Of a stretch of 35,162 nt of DNA, positions 6,375-12,549 are shown one piece after another. The stretch covers positions 1-35,162 of the IMG/VR virus record IMGVR_UViG_3300030104_006524; one strand, given 5' to 3'. The position numbers and the translations under genes are program-made. Below the pieces are notes generated by a model. The model worked only from the letters and a program-made list of their open reading frames with translations, was not told the DNA's origin and searched no databases. The DNA comes from a virus. Positions within the stretch are counted from its first letter, which is position 1, and every line of letters starts with the position of its first letter.

Positions 6375-6787
6375 GTAAAGAATTTAATGAGTACATTAAA
6401 ACTAGATTAGATGATCAGATTAATTGGCATGACAAAAAGAGCCAAAGTAATCAAAAGTACTATAAACGTCTTAAGATAATTGAGATATCTCTAGCTGTAT
6501 CTCTTCCCTTATTTATTGCCTACATAGATGTATCTACTACCGTAAAAATAATTGTAAGTGTGATGAGTGTAATAATTGCACTGGTAGTAGTAATTACTGG
6601 CATCTATCGATTTAAAGAAAAATGGATTGAATACAGAACAACAGCGAAAATGTTAAAGCACGAAAAATATTTATATCTTGCTCAAGCAGTGCCATATAAT
6701 AATAAAGACGCTCTTTCTCTCCTAGTTCAAAGAGTTGAATATTTAATTTTTAAGGCTATAGATATAAAAGTGGAGGGTGAGAAATGA
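6371..6787 (+). CDS. SLATT/DUF4231-like two-helix membrane protein
   Basis: 138 residues. After a charged N-terminal helix (YIKTRLDDQINWHDKKSQSN) come two membrane helices at about residues 36-52 and 57-78, joined by a short polar loop, then a helix with KEKWIEYRTTAKMLKHEKYL and a closing VQRVEYLI segment. This order (helix, two membrane helices, W-x-x-Y-R-x-x-A-x-x-L-K-x-E) is that of DUF4231/SLATT proteins, which in bacteria are predicted membrane effectors of nucleotide-sensing defence systems. Starts with GTG (AAGGAG upstream) overlapping the preceding stop; the next gene starts on its stop (ATGA). No sensor partner such as a SMODS or SLOG protein is evident, so it may act in superinfection exclusion or as an antidote-type decoy. 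Family moderately sure; role unknown. Confidence 0.65.
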   Translation: MSKEFNEYIKTRLDDQINWHDKKSQSNQKYYKRLKIIEISLAVSLPLFIAYIDVSTTVKIIVSVMSVIIALVVVITGIYRFKEKWIEYRTTAKMLKHEKYLYLAQAVPYNNKDALSLLVQRVEYLIFKAIDIKVEGEK

Positions 6788-7053
6788 GTAAAGAATTAAG
6801 TGTAAGTCAATTAAAACTATTATTTGACGATATAAAGAAAGCGAGGGTTTGGCCCATATTTTATACGATGAGGATGAATGACTGTTATCGGATAATGGAC
6901 GAGCTGCGATCAAAAAAAATTAACGTTAATGCTGATGCCATGGAGCAAGAAATCATCTTATATTTCGAGTCAAATAAGTACCATAGTAGTGGCATTTTTG
7001 ACGATGGTTATGATTACGTTGACTATGTAAATGACCCTAAGTATATGCTATAA
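6784..7053 (+). CDS. Unknown early protein, 89 aa
   Basis: Its start overlaps the stop of the SLATT-like gene (ATGA) and it has a GGAGGGTGAG Shine-Dalgarno within that gene, so translation is likely coupled. Soluble; helical first half (LSVSQLKLLFDDIKKARVWP), acidic aromatic end (FDDGYDYVDYVNDPKYML). No recognised family. The tight pairing makes it a candidate partner of the membrane protein. Confidence 0.6.
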   Translation: MSKELSVSQLKLLFDDIKKARVWPIFYTMRMNDCYRIMDELRSKKINVNADAMEQEIILYFESNKYHSSGIFDDGYDYVDYVNDPKYML

Positions 7054-7085
7054 TTAACGCCCTAAGTGATTGGATCAACAATCAC
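7046..7085 (+). promoter_or_regulatory. Internal promoter candidate and hairpin
   Basis: An extended -10 (TGCTATAAT, 7046-7054) lies across the stop codon of the 89-aa gene; alternatively TTGACT (7019-7024), a 17-base spacer and TATATG (7042-7047). Just downstream GTGATTG (7066-7072) pairs with CAATCAC (7079-7085) around a 6-base loop, with no T-tract, so it is more likely an RNA processing or operator element than a terminator. The next gene begins at 7123 with TTAGGAGG. Confidence 0.4.
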
Positions 7086-7122
7086 CTAGAGCTAAACAAA
7101 TTAACCTGGTTAGGAGGCTAGA

Positions 7123-7458
7123 ATGTCTAAAACAAATAATAATGATATTTCCCGTATAAGACAATTAAATAATAAATTTCGAGCAACGTTTAAAGGTAGT
7201 GACGTTATTGAAACGTCTAGTATAAGAAAGTTAAATTCAAAAGATCACGCTCAAGTGATTAGTATAGTTAAAAACTATAATAACTTTTCGGATAAAGCTA
7301 ATGACGATTATTCGTTTGGAGTTTTCTTTTATAAAGATGAGAAGTTTATGTTCAAAATAGATTACTACGACAAAAGTAAACTTAAATTCAGCAAAAACCC
7401 AGCAGATGACAAAGTAACGCGCAGAGTAATAACGATCATGAAAGCGAGGTCATTGTAA
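7123..7458 (+). CDS. Unknown early protein, 111 aa
   Basis: Basic soluble protein (SRIRQLNNKFRATFKGSDVI ... VTRRVITIMKARSL). The middle FGVFFYKDEKFMFKIDYYD reads as paired beta strands. It resembles the short phage proteins with an RxLNDxFR-type N-terminus and an alpha/beta body (DUF3768-like) in its opening R-x-L-N-N-K-F-R and in the ending that links to I-T-I-M; this likeness is from memory and should be treated as moderate. Strong TTAGGAGG Shine-Dalgarno; its stop overlaps the ATG of the next gene. Confidence 0.65.
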   Translation: MSKTNNNDISRIRQLNNKFRATFKGSDVIETSSIRKLNSKDHAQVISIVKNYNNFSDKANDDYSFGVFFYKDEKFMFKIDYYDKSKLKFSKNPADDKVTRRVITIMKARSL

Positions 7459-7628
7459 TGAAATGCGAAGTTTGTAATATTTATTTTAATATGCATAATG
7501 AAGATAATGTTGGTTTTTTGGGTATCCGCAGTTTATTAGATTGCGAAAAGCCTCAAACAGATTTAAATTTAGATAATTATTTCTGTTTAGACTGTGCAAA
7601 TAAAACGTTTAAGGAGCTAGAGGAATGA
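7458..7628 (+). CDS. Small zinc-ribbon-like protein, 56 aa
   Basis: Two CxxC knuckles, CEVC (residues 3-6) and CLDC (43-46), spaced as in a zinc ribbon, plus an extra C29. Start overlaps the upstream stop (TAATG) and its own stop overlaps the next start (ATGA). Likely folds around one zinc ion; many such phage proteins bind nucleic acid or host RNA polymerase, but nothing here shows the target. Confidence 0.6.
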   Translation: MKCEVCNIYFNMHNEDNVGFLGIRSLLDCEKPQTDLNLDNYFCLDCANKTFKELEE

Positions 7629-8026
7629 AAAGAAGAGAAATTAAATTTAGAGCGTGGGATACAATAAATAAAAAAATGATTTATGGGCCAACAGCTGATA
7701 ATCCATCTAGCTCTTGGATATTAGCCCTCCCAGATGATAGGTTTGTGAAGATGCAATACACAGGACTAAACGACAGTTACGGACATGGAAAAGAGATTTA
7801 TGAAGGTGACATCGTTACAGGGAAATACTTAAATTTGAATGTGGAATGGGGCTTTAAATCAATTGTTTGTTTTGACACAATCGAGGACACAGACGGTTAT
7901 GCAAATGGTGTTATTTTGGGATGGGTAACAACTAATGGATCATCATTACAAGATTTAGTTAATGGAGGGGGCAAAATTGTTGGAAACAAATACGAAAACC
8001 CTGATTTATTGGAGGAGAAACAATGA
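7625..8026 (+). CDS. YopX-family protein
   Basis: 133 residues with the YopX signature: REIKFRAWDTINKKMIYG at the start, MQYTGLNDSYGHGKEIYEGD in the middle (residues ~43-62), GxI-type VNGGGKIVGNKYENPDLLEE at the end. YopX proteins are common in temperate phage early regions and usually have this length; no biochemical role is established. Both ends overlap neighbouring genes by four bases. Confidence 0.87.
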   Translation: MKRREIKFRAWDTINKKMIYGPTADNPSSSWILALPDDRFVKMQYTGLNDSYGHGKEIYEGDIVTGKYLNLNVEWGFKSIVCFDTIEDTDGYANGVILGWVTTNGSSLQDLVNGGGKIVGNKYENPDLLEEKQ

Positions 8027-8502
8027 TTAAAAAAGAAGTTAAAAGATTTGTTGAGCTTATGAAATCTAACCCTGATGATTTTAGGGTTAGGAAAATTGCT
8101 GGATCGGCGCATGATATTTTTTTTCCTAAAATAAGCCCTTTTTATAATATAGAGTCAGGAACAAAAGAATGGCATTTAAATTTTTGGAACACAAATTGGT
8201 TCATTGAGTTAAATTTTTATGAGAGAACAACCACTAGTCCTGAAATAAGCCATCGTTTACAATATAATTTAAATATTATAGAAAGGTTTTTTTTAAAACG
8301 TAATTTAAAAATTCATTTAAATGTAGAACTTAATCGTTCTTTATTATTTCATCCATATAAGTCAAAGTTATCAGCATTGAAAAGTAAATTTTTTTTGTTA
8401 CTTAAAAATATTTTTAACATAAAAAAAAATGCATGGATAATATCTATAGTTTTACAATTACTTACAATCGGCTTAGTTTTGTATATGGGGGTTAAATCAT
8501 GA
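8023..8502 (+). CDS. Unknown tail-anchored membrane protein, 159 aa
   Basis: Soluble N-terminal part (residues 1-130) with W/F-rich strands (EWHLNFWNTNWFIELNFYER) and a C-terminal membrane helix (about residues 136-155) ending YMGVKS, so a tail-anchored inner-membrane protein. Start overlaps the YopX stop (ATGA); stop overlaps the resolvase start (ATGA). Family not recognised. Confidence 0.65.
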   Translation: MIKKEVKRFVELMKSNPDDFRVRKIAGSAHDIFFPKISPFYNIESGTKEWHLNFWNTNWFIELNFYERTTTSPEISHRLQYNLNIIERFFLKRNLKIHLNVELNRSLLFHPYKSKLSALKSKFFLLLKNIFNIKKNAWIISIVLQLLTIGLVLYMGVKS

Positions 8503-9131
8503 CTAAACGAAGAGAAATATTCGGTTATGCAAGAGTATCTACCAACCAGCAGAGTTTAGATATTCAAATTGCGGCGCTGGTAAACAAAGGTTGTCTTGAG
8601 GGAGATGATCCACAGCGCATTTTCACTGATATGGAATCTGGTAAAAGCATGGAAAACAGAGACGGATTAAATAAACTTTTAGCAAGAGTCGAACGAGGTG
8701 ACATCATTTATATTAAGAAACTAGACCGCTTAGGTAGGAATACTTTAGAGATGCTAGAAGTGATTGAAGAACTTAACAGCAGAGGCGTTTCAGTTAATTT
8801 TATTGACGATCACTTAAGCACCGAAGGTGAAATGGGAAGAATGGTCATTACAATTCTAGCAGCGGTAGCGGAAGCGGAAAGGTGTCGGATAATGGAGAGA
8901 ACCAATGAAGGACGGCGCGCAGCTATTGCCAGAGGAGTAAAAATGGGCAGAAAAGTTCTTGCTACTCAAGCCAAAATTGACGAGATTATGAAGCTCACCA
9001 ACGAAAAAGACCAGTACGGCAAACCTGTCCATCCAGTCAAAGAAATATGCAAGAAAGTTAATTTATCTTTCTCGACAGTTATGAAGATTCGGCAGTCCCA
9101 AAAAAAGAAGGCTAAAACAGCAACTGATTAG
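8499..9131 (+). CDS. Small serine recombinase (resolvase/invertase family)
   Basis: 210 residues. Catalytic domain: GYARVSTNQQSLDIQ with nucleophile S14 and R12, KKLDRLGRNTLE with R77 and R80, then ILAAVAEAERCRIMERTNEGR and the E-helix basic region ARGVKMGRK. The C-terminal ~40 residues (HPVKEICKKVNLSFSTVMKI) form the helix-turn-helix. Length and layout are those of Tn3 resolvase/Gin-type enzymes, not large serine integrases. In a plasmid-like phage it would resolve dimers; inversion of a fibre segment is an alternative. It is the last gene of the early operon, directly followed by an inverted repeat (9144-9195) that may be its site. Confidence 0.9.
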   Translation: MTKRREIFGYARVSTNQQSLDIQIAALVNKGCLEGDDPQRIFTDMESGKSMENRDGLNKLLARVERGDIIYIKKLDRLGRNTLEMLEVIEELNSRGVSVNFIDDHLSTEGEMGRMVITILAAVAEAERCRIMERTNEGRRAAIARGVKMGRKVLATQAKIDEIMKLTNEKDQYGKPVHPVKEICKKVNLSFSTVMKIRQSQKKKAKTATD

Positions 9132-9143
9132 GATTCATTTTAA

Positions 9144-9195
9144 AGTTTCGTTAGCAACTAAAATAGGGGACATTTAAAACGTTACTAACGAAACT
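9144..9195. repeat. 15-bp inverted repeat after the resolvase gene, candidate res site
   Basis: AGTTTCGTTAGCAAC (9144-9158) and GTTACTAACGAAACT (9181-9195) are reverse complements at 14 of 15 positions, separated by 22 bases containing GGGGACA. There is no T-tract after the right arm, so a terminator is less likely than a recombinase or regulator site. Confidence 0.55.
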
Positions 9196-9471
9196 ATTAA
9201 TGATGACATTTTATTATACCACAAAACGATTAAAAACAGTACAAACAATCAACCCCTTTCAAACCATAGCTTTCTTAGCTAAATCCATTCTAAGCATCTT
9301 ATTTAAGCCATCTGCAACTTTTTTTAACTAATGGTATAAACTTATATTAATAATCACGCATATTGCCAATCTCGTTTAAATTTAGACCCTCTGAGATGAT
9401 GCTACATCCATATCAGATGACTATCTTTGCTTATCATGATTTAAATCCTGTCTCTTTTTAGTTGATTTGTT

Positions 9472-9640
9472 ATTAATTTCTTAAAAAACCCCCTTAGAAT
9501 CCCCTTTTTTCTTTTTTTAATTTTTCTTTTTCTTTCTTTTGTACTATATATAACTAGTATACTATATATATAGTTTCTTTTTGGTTACTTTTTCTTTTTG
9601 TGTACTTTTCTTTCTTTTTCTTTTTTTTGTTTTCTTTTTA
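9472..9640. other. Pyrimidine-tract region with A/T palindrome (possible unwinding element)
   Basis: Long T/C runs on the plus strand. In the middle ACTATATATA (9543-9552) and TATATATAGT (9565-9574) form perfect arms around a 12-base centre that starts with ACTAGT. The word TAACTAGTA (9551-9559) also occurs at 1906-1914 between divergent genes. Such strand-asymmetric, low-melting DNA is typical beside replication origins. Confidence 0.45.
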
Positions 9641-9680
9641 TTGAGGGGTCTACGCAGGGATTGTCTGTGGTGACGGTACG

Positions 9681-9782
9681 AAATAGTGCAGAATAGTGCA
9701 TATTAGTGCAGTTTGATGCAGAATAGCGCAGGTTTTTGAGAAAAATAGTGCAGTTTAGTGCATATTAGTGCAGTTTAGTGCA
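9681..9782 (+). repeat. 10-bp iteron array, 5 + 4 copies
   Basis: Five head-to-tail 10-base units (9681-9730), a 12-base spacer, and four more (9743-9782). Unit form is NNNTAGTGCA, for example TATTAGTGCA at 9701-9710 and 9763-9772; the fourth and fifth units vary (GATGCA, AGCGCA). The 10-base period puts every unit on the same face of the helix, as for iterons bound by a replication initiator or for centromere repeats. The array ends six bases before the stop codon of the minus-strand 147-aa gene. One further perfect unit lies at 10585-10594. Confidence 0.85.
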
Positions 9783-9788
9783 GGTCAG

Positions 9789-10232
9789 CTAGAAACCTGC
9801 TTTTTCGAGGTCGTCTTTACGTGTGTACAGGATGTCGGTATAGAATTTCAACTTAGCGATGGCAAACGATGGTTTCTGCTTAATGTAACCTGCTTCATAA
9901 TTGTCGATCTGATCAAACATCATTTGCAGATTATAAACATCTTCATTTAAATAAACTTTTTTAAATAAATCTATTAATTTTTGCATATTTCTAAATGATG
10001 TTTTCTTGTCTAATTTTATTAGTATTTTTCCAAACAGTTCTTTGTTAAATGAATTTCTTGACAGTTTAAAGGAATTAGAAATTATATCAGATGACAAATT
10101 TAAAGGATTTAAAAAAGATGATTTTTTAATTTTAAAAATCTTTAATTGCTGATCAAGCAAATTATGAAACTCTATTTTGCAATTTTCTTTTTCTTGTATT
10201 GATAAACTTTTTACTTCTTTAAAAATTTTCAC
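9789..10232 (-). CDS. Unknown protein, 147 aa, flanked by iterons
   Basis: Basic, helical and K/L/F-rich (SLSIQEKENCKIEFHNLLDQ; LFGKILIKLDKKTSFRNMQK; LQMMFDQIDNYEAGYI). GTG start chosen because AGGGGGG lies 5 bases upstream. No family recognised, no membrane segment. Its 3' end touches the 10-bp repeat array and it is transcribed towards it, so it is a candidate for the protein that binds the repeats or for a replication-control protein. That link rests on position alone. Confidence 0.6.
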   Translation of the reverse strand: MKIFKEVKSLSIQEKENCKIEFHNLLDQQLKIFKIKKSSFLNPLNLSSDIISNSFKLSRNSFNKELFGKILIKLDKKTSFRNMQKLIDLFKKVYLNEDVYNLQMMFDQIDNYEAGYIKQKPSFAIAKLKFYTDILYTRKDDLEKAGF

Positions 10233-10293
10233 ATAACCCCCCTAAAAAAACAAATCGCCTTGCATGAAAAATAAAAAGTGCTAATATGTATAG

Positions 10294-10378
10294 TTGACAC
10301 TATTATTCAGACCTCCTTAACAGGTTTGATATAAAGCGCCTTCGATGTTGGTAGCATTTAAGGCGCTTATTTTTTTAT
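10294..10378 (+). ncRNA. Possible small terminated RNA
   Basis: A TTGACA (10294-10299) precedes a segment that contains CCTCCTT (10312-10318, complementary to a Shine-Dalgarno) and ends in a clear hairpin plus T-tract (10334-10377). No open frame of note lies between. The -10 box is poor, so the start is unsure. It could be a small regulatory RNA of the replication region or only the leader end of another transcript. Confidence 0.3.
10334..10377 (+). terminator. Rho-independent terminator
   Basis: AAGCGCCTT (10334-10342) pairs perfectly with AAGGCGCTT (10360-10368) across a 17-base loop and is followed by A and eight T residues (10370-10377). Works for plus-strand transcription; there is no suitable T-tract on the minus strand. 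It lies between the 147-aa gene and the replication operon. Confidence 0.8.
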
Positions 10379-10439
10379 AAAACTCACTTCTTAATAATAA
10401 CATTTTTTTTATCAAAAACAAAAAGAAAAAATAACTTTC

Positions 10440-10569
10440 GGTATTTTTTGACCAGTTTTTATTGGCTAAAACTTTAATTTTAGATCTTTTTTATTTTAGC
10501 TAGGCAAGAAAAATTTAAAAATAATTAAATTCTGCAAAATTTGAGGCTAAAACTTGGTCAAAAAATACC
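10440..10569. repeat. 15-bp perfect inverted repeat with internal 11-bp direct repeat
   Basis: GGTATTTTTTGACCA (10440-10454) and TGGTCAAAAAATACC (10555-10569) are perfect reverse complements; allowing one extra base the pairing continues with GTTTT/AAAAC. Inside, GGCTAAAACTT is repeated directly at 10464-10474 and 10545-10555. The right arm ends 24 bases before the first gene of the replication operon. Likely a regulatory or replication/recombination site. Confidence 0.6.
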
Positions 10570-10584
10570 AGTAAACAGCGCTAC

Positions 10585-10594
10585 TATTAGTGCA
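10585..10594 (+). promoter_or_regulatory. Isolated iteron copy over a start codon
   Basis: TATTAGTGCA, identical to units at 9701-9710 and 9763-9772, with its last base being the A of the ATG of the replication operon's first gene. No other ribosome site is obvious here, so a protein bound to this copy would be expected to interfere with initiation or early elongation, a simple feedback loop. Identity is seen; control is inferred. Confidence 0.5.
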
Positions 10595-11064
10595 TGGAAA
10601 AAACTCTACTAACAAAAAAGGAATTGGGCCAAAAATTAGGATTAGGCCGTTATGCTGTTAACAATCTAATTGAAACAAAATTGTGTGATGCTGTTGTTAA
10701 TGTTGGCCAAAGACAACTTTACAATTTTAAAACTGTCAATCAGCTACTATCTAATAAAAAAGCTAAAACAAAATCAGTTATTGGTCAACAGATTTTAGCT
10801 GAATTTAATAAAATAGCCAGCTCAAAATATAAAAACATTAAATCTATTAACCTTATCGAGAACCTTCTCGAAATAGGGTACATAAAAGAGGATATCTTAT
10901 TAGTTGCAGAGCATAAGGTGTATGAGTCTGACCAATTTAACGGATTTCCTTGTTCTAAAAACCCAGTTGGTTTTCCTAAAAAACACATTTCGCCCAGAAC
11001 ATTATATAACCCTGAAAAGTTTGAGTCATATTTGAAAAGTGCAAGAGGGGCTTTGAATGAGTAA
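10594..11064 (+). CDS. Replication-region DNA-binding protein with Phg_2220_C-like end
   Basis: 156 residues. N-terminal helix-turn-helix of the excisionase/AlpA type: LTKKELGQKLGLGRYAVNNL then VNVGQRQLYNF. C-terminal part (residues ~110-152) contains NPVGFPKKHISPRTLYNPEK then FESYL, matching the R-P-x-T-L-F-x-x-x-x-F-E-x-Y-L end of the Phg_2220_C domain found on phage replication proteins. First gene of the replication and recombination operon; overlaps the next by 8 bases. Probably an origin-binding or replisome-assembly protein, and a candidate iteron-binder. No ATPase motif. Confidence 0.6.
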   Translation: MEKTLLTKKELGQKLGLGRYAVNNLIETKLCDAVVNVGQRQLYNFKTVNQLLSNKKAKTKSVIGQQILAEFNKIASSKYKNIKSINLIENLLEIGYIKEDILLVAEHKVYESDQFNGFPCSKNPVGFPKKHISPRTLYNPEKFESYLKSARGALNE

Positions 11065-11614
11065 ATTTAAATCCTTTATTGATAATCAATGCCCTTTCGT
11101 TGAGGCCTTGTCTGAAATTGGCGATTTTCTTCATGCCCCAAAATTGAACGACACCATCAAAAATTATGCGCGCAAATTAAAAGAACAAGGATTTACTGTA
11201 GACGAAGTCCAAAAGGCAGTTCAGCGCATTATTAACTCTTTTGATAGGTTTCCTTCTTATCCTGAACTTAAACGTATCGTGACAAGCTGCAAAGAGCCTG
11301 TTAAACAGGAAGAAGAAGAAATTATACCTCGTTGCGAAAAATCACACGCTAGATTTATATTCTGTCAAGATTGTATGGCTGTAATGGATTTACATTGCGG
11401 GGAAGTATGTGACTATCTAACCCTGCATAAAATAGAAGTCCCTGAAAATTATTTAGAAATTGTAAAAACAACGCCTAAATTAGATATGGTTAAGTTAATT
11501 TTAGGTGAGGGTATTTACAAAATCCGCAAAATTAAGCGTACAGAGTTTAATAACGTTCTTAGCAAAACATCCAAAAAATCGGATAAAAAAGAGGTCGAAA
11601 ATGAAAAAGCATAA
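11057..11614 (+). CDS. Putative replication accessory / helicase-loader-like protein with zinc knuckle
   Basis: 185 residues. Residues ~15-80 are helical with DRFPSYPELKRIVTSC, a segment resembling the W-P-P-T-x-x-E-F-x-x-x-C region of lambda P-type and other phage replication proteins. Residues ~95-125 carry CQDC and CGEVC (with H113), a probable zinc-binding knuckle. The basic K/E-rich C-terminus is likely disordered. Position directly after the HTH replication protein supports a role in loading the host helicase. The likeness is by motif and context, so moderate. Confidence 0.5.
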   Translation: MSKFKSFIDNQCPFVEALSEIGDFLHAPKLNDTIKNYARKLKEQGFTVDEVQKAVQRIINSFDRFPSYPELKRIVTSCKEPVKQEEEEIIPRCEKSHARFIFCQDCMAVMDLHCGEVCDYLTLHKIEVPENYLEIVKTTPKLDMVKLILGEGIYKIRKIKRTEFNNVLSKTSKKSDKKEVENEKA

Positions 11615-11828
11615 CATCGAAACACTTGAAATGCTCAAAGCTCTTAAACGGGAAGCAGAACAAATATTTGAACCAGAAAAAAGAGCTTCAACCTTTACAG
11701 ACCATTTACTTTTGTCATCGGCTGAATACGCCGCAGTAGAACTTAATTTATCGGGCAATAAAAAGATCCCAAAATGGATAAAGGAGATGAAAAAAAAATA
11801 CAAAAAAAGACTTTATAATCGATTTTAA
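11601..11828 (+). CDS. Small basic protein, 75 aa
   Basis: Begins MKKHNIETLEMLKALKREAE; helical, ending in a very basic WIKEMKKKYKKRLYNRF. I start it at 11601 because a GAGGT Shine-Dalgarno is eight bases upstream; the frame is open further upstream but those codons lie in the preceding gene. Overlaps that gene by 14 bases. No recognised family. Confidence 0.6.
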   Translation: MKKHNIETLEMLKALKREAEQIFEPEKRASTFTDHLLLSSAEYAAVELNLSGNKKIPKWIKEMKKKYKKRLYNRF

Positions 11829-11845
11829 AAACAAGGAGAAATAAA

Positions 11846-12010
11846 ATGGAAAACCAAAAATTCAAAAAAATATTAAGTGAGAAGGAATTTCATGCGATTG
11901 TTGAGTATATGAAATCACAGCCTGTTGCATGGAAAATCTTAGAGCCAATTGCAAATTCTTTACTTCAATTGCCAGATTTAGAAGAAAGTAAAAAGAAAGA
12001 GGCTAAATAA
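11846..12010 (+). CDS. Small protein, 54 aa, unknown function
   Basis: MENQKFKKILSEKEFHAIVE, helical, with a W near residue 29 and a charged K/E end. AAGGAG upstream; its last base is shared with the next gene's ATG (TAATG). No recognised family. Confidence 0.55.
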   Translation: MENQKFKKILSEKEFHAIVEYMKSQPVAWKILEPIANSLLQLPDLEESKKKEAK

Positions 12011-12549
12011 TGCTTGTCGAAAAAACACATTGGAAATCGAACCCAAATAAGAAATACTTGGGTCACTGGGATCTACCTAATGGTGAGGATGTTATTTTGA
12101 CGATTGAATCTGCCAAAATAGAAACTATTTTAAACCCAAAAGAAAAAACAAGCGAGAAAAAAACAGTAATTCGGTTTAAAGAAAATCACAAATGGATAAA
12201 GCCTTGGATTTGCAATATAACAAATTTAGCAGTGATAGCGGAAACCACGGAGCAAAAATATTTAGAAGATTGGACTGGCTTTAGGGTTAAGTTGTCTGTT
12301 AAAAGTGTGCGTACTAAAACTGGCATGGAAGACGCAATTCGAGTTAAAAATGTACCTCAGTCTGAATTACAAGACAAAGTGATTTCTGCCGCCGAAGTTA
12401 AGGTTTTAAATAAAAAATTAACAGAAGCTAAAAAAGACAAGGATACAGTTTGTAAAGCGTTAGGCGTATCTAGCATAGATCAAATCCCATCACACAAATA
12501 CGAGTCAGTTATCAATCGTTTAACCGAGATTATAAATGGAAATAATTGA
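12010..12549 (+). CDS. Phage protein with ssDNA-binding-like N-domain, partner of the exonuclease
   Basis: 179 residues. N-terminal ~115 residues carry KYLGHWDLPNGEDVILTIES, KTVIRFKENHKWIKPWICN, ITNLAVIA and LEDWTGFRVKLSVKSVR: the order of a widespread phage beta-barrel-like domain usually beside YqaJ/lambda-type exonucleases. C-terminal ~50 residues are a helical hairpin (AKKDKDTVCKALGVSSIDQI). The gene overlaps the exonuclease by 14 bases. A DNA-binding or annealing-support role is inferred from context. Confidence 0.6.
   Translation: MLVEKTHWKSNPNKKYLGHWDLPNGEDVILTIESAKIETILNPKEKTSEKKTVIRFKENHKWIKPWICNITNLAVIAETTEQKYLEDWTGFRVKLSVKSVRTKTGMEDAIRVKNVPQSELQDKVISAAEVKVLNKKLTEAKKDKDTVCKALGVSSIDQIPSHKYESVINRLTEIINGNN

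Larger units (their letters stand above)
9132..9788. other. 657-bp non-coding block, candidate replication origin
   Basis: No gene seen. Contents in order: inverted repeat (9144-9195); an unremarkable A/T-rich stretch to ~9470; about 180 bases of almost unbroken T/C on the plus strand (9472-9640) interrupted by an A/T palindrome (9543-9574); then the 10-bp direct-repeat array (9681-9782). An easily melted tract beside iterons is the usual plan of an iteron-controlled plasmid or phage origin. The role is inferred; the composition and repeats are seen. Confidence 0.55.

Noticed and set aside
8499-9131. Transposon or IS carrying the resolvase
   Set aside because: No transposase and no flanking terminal inverted repeats or target duplications; the gene is coupled by ATGA to its phage neighbour.
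9648-9653. A GTCTAC word near the 10-bp array that resembles the 11-bp repeat
   Set aside because: Only six bases match, expected by chance in 35 kb; not enough to link the two arrays.
10276-10287. Reverse-strand CATATTAG near the 147-aa gene start as another iteron
   Set aside because: Matches only eight bases and then diverges from the TAGTGCA core; it may simply be part of a promoter.
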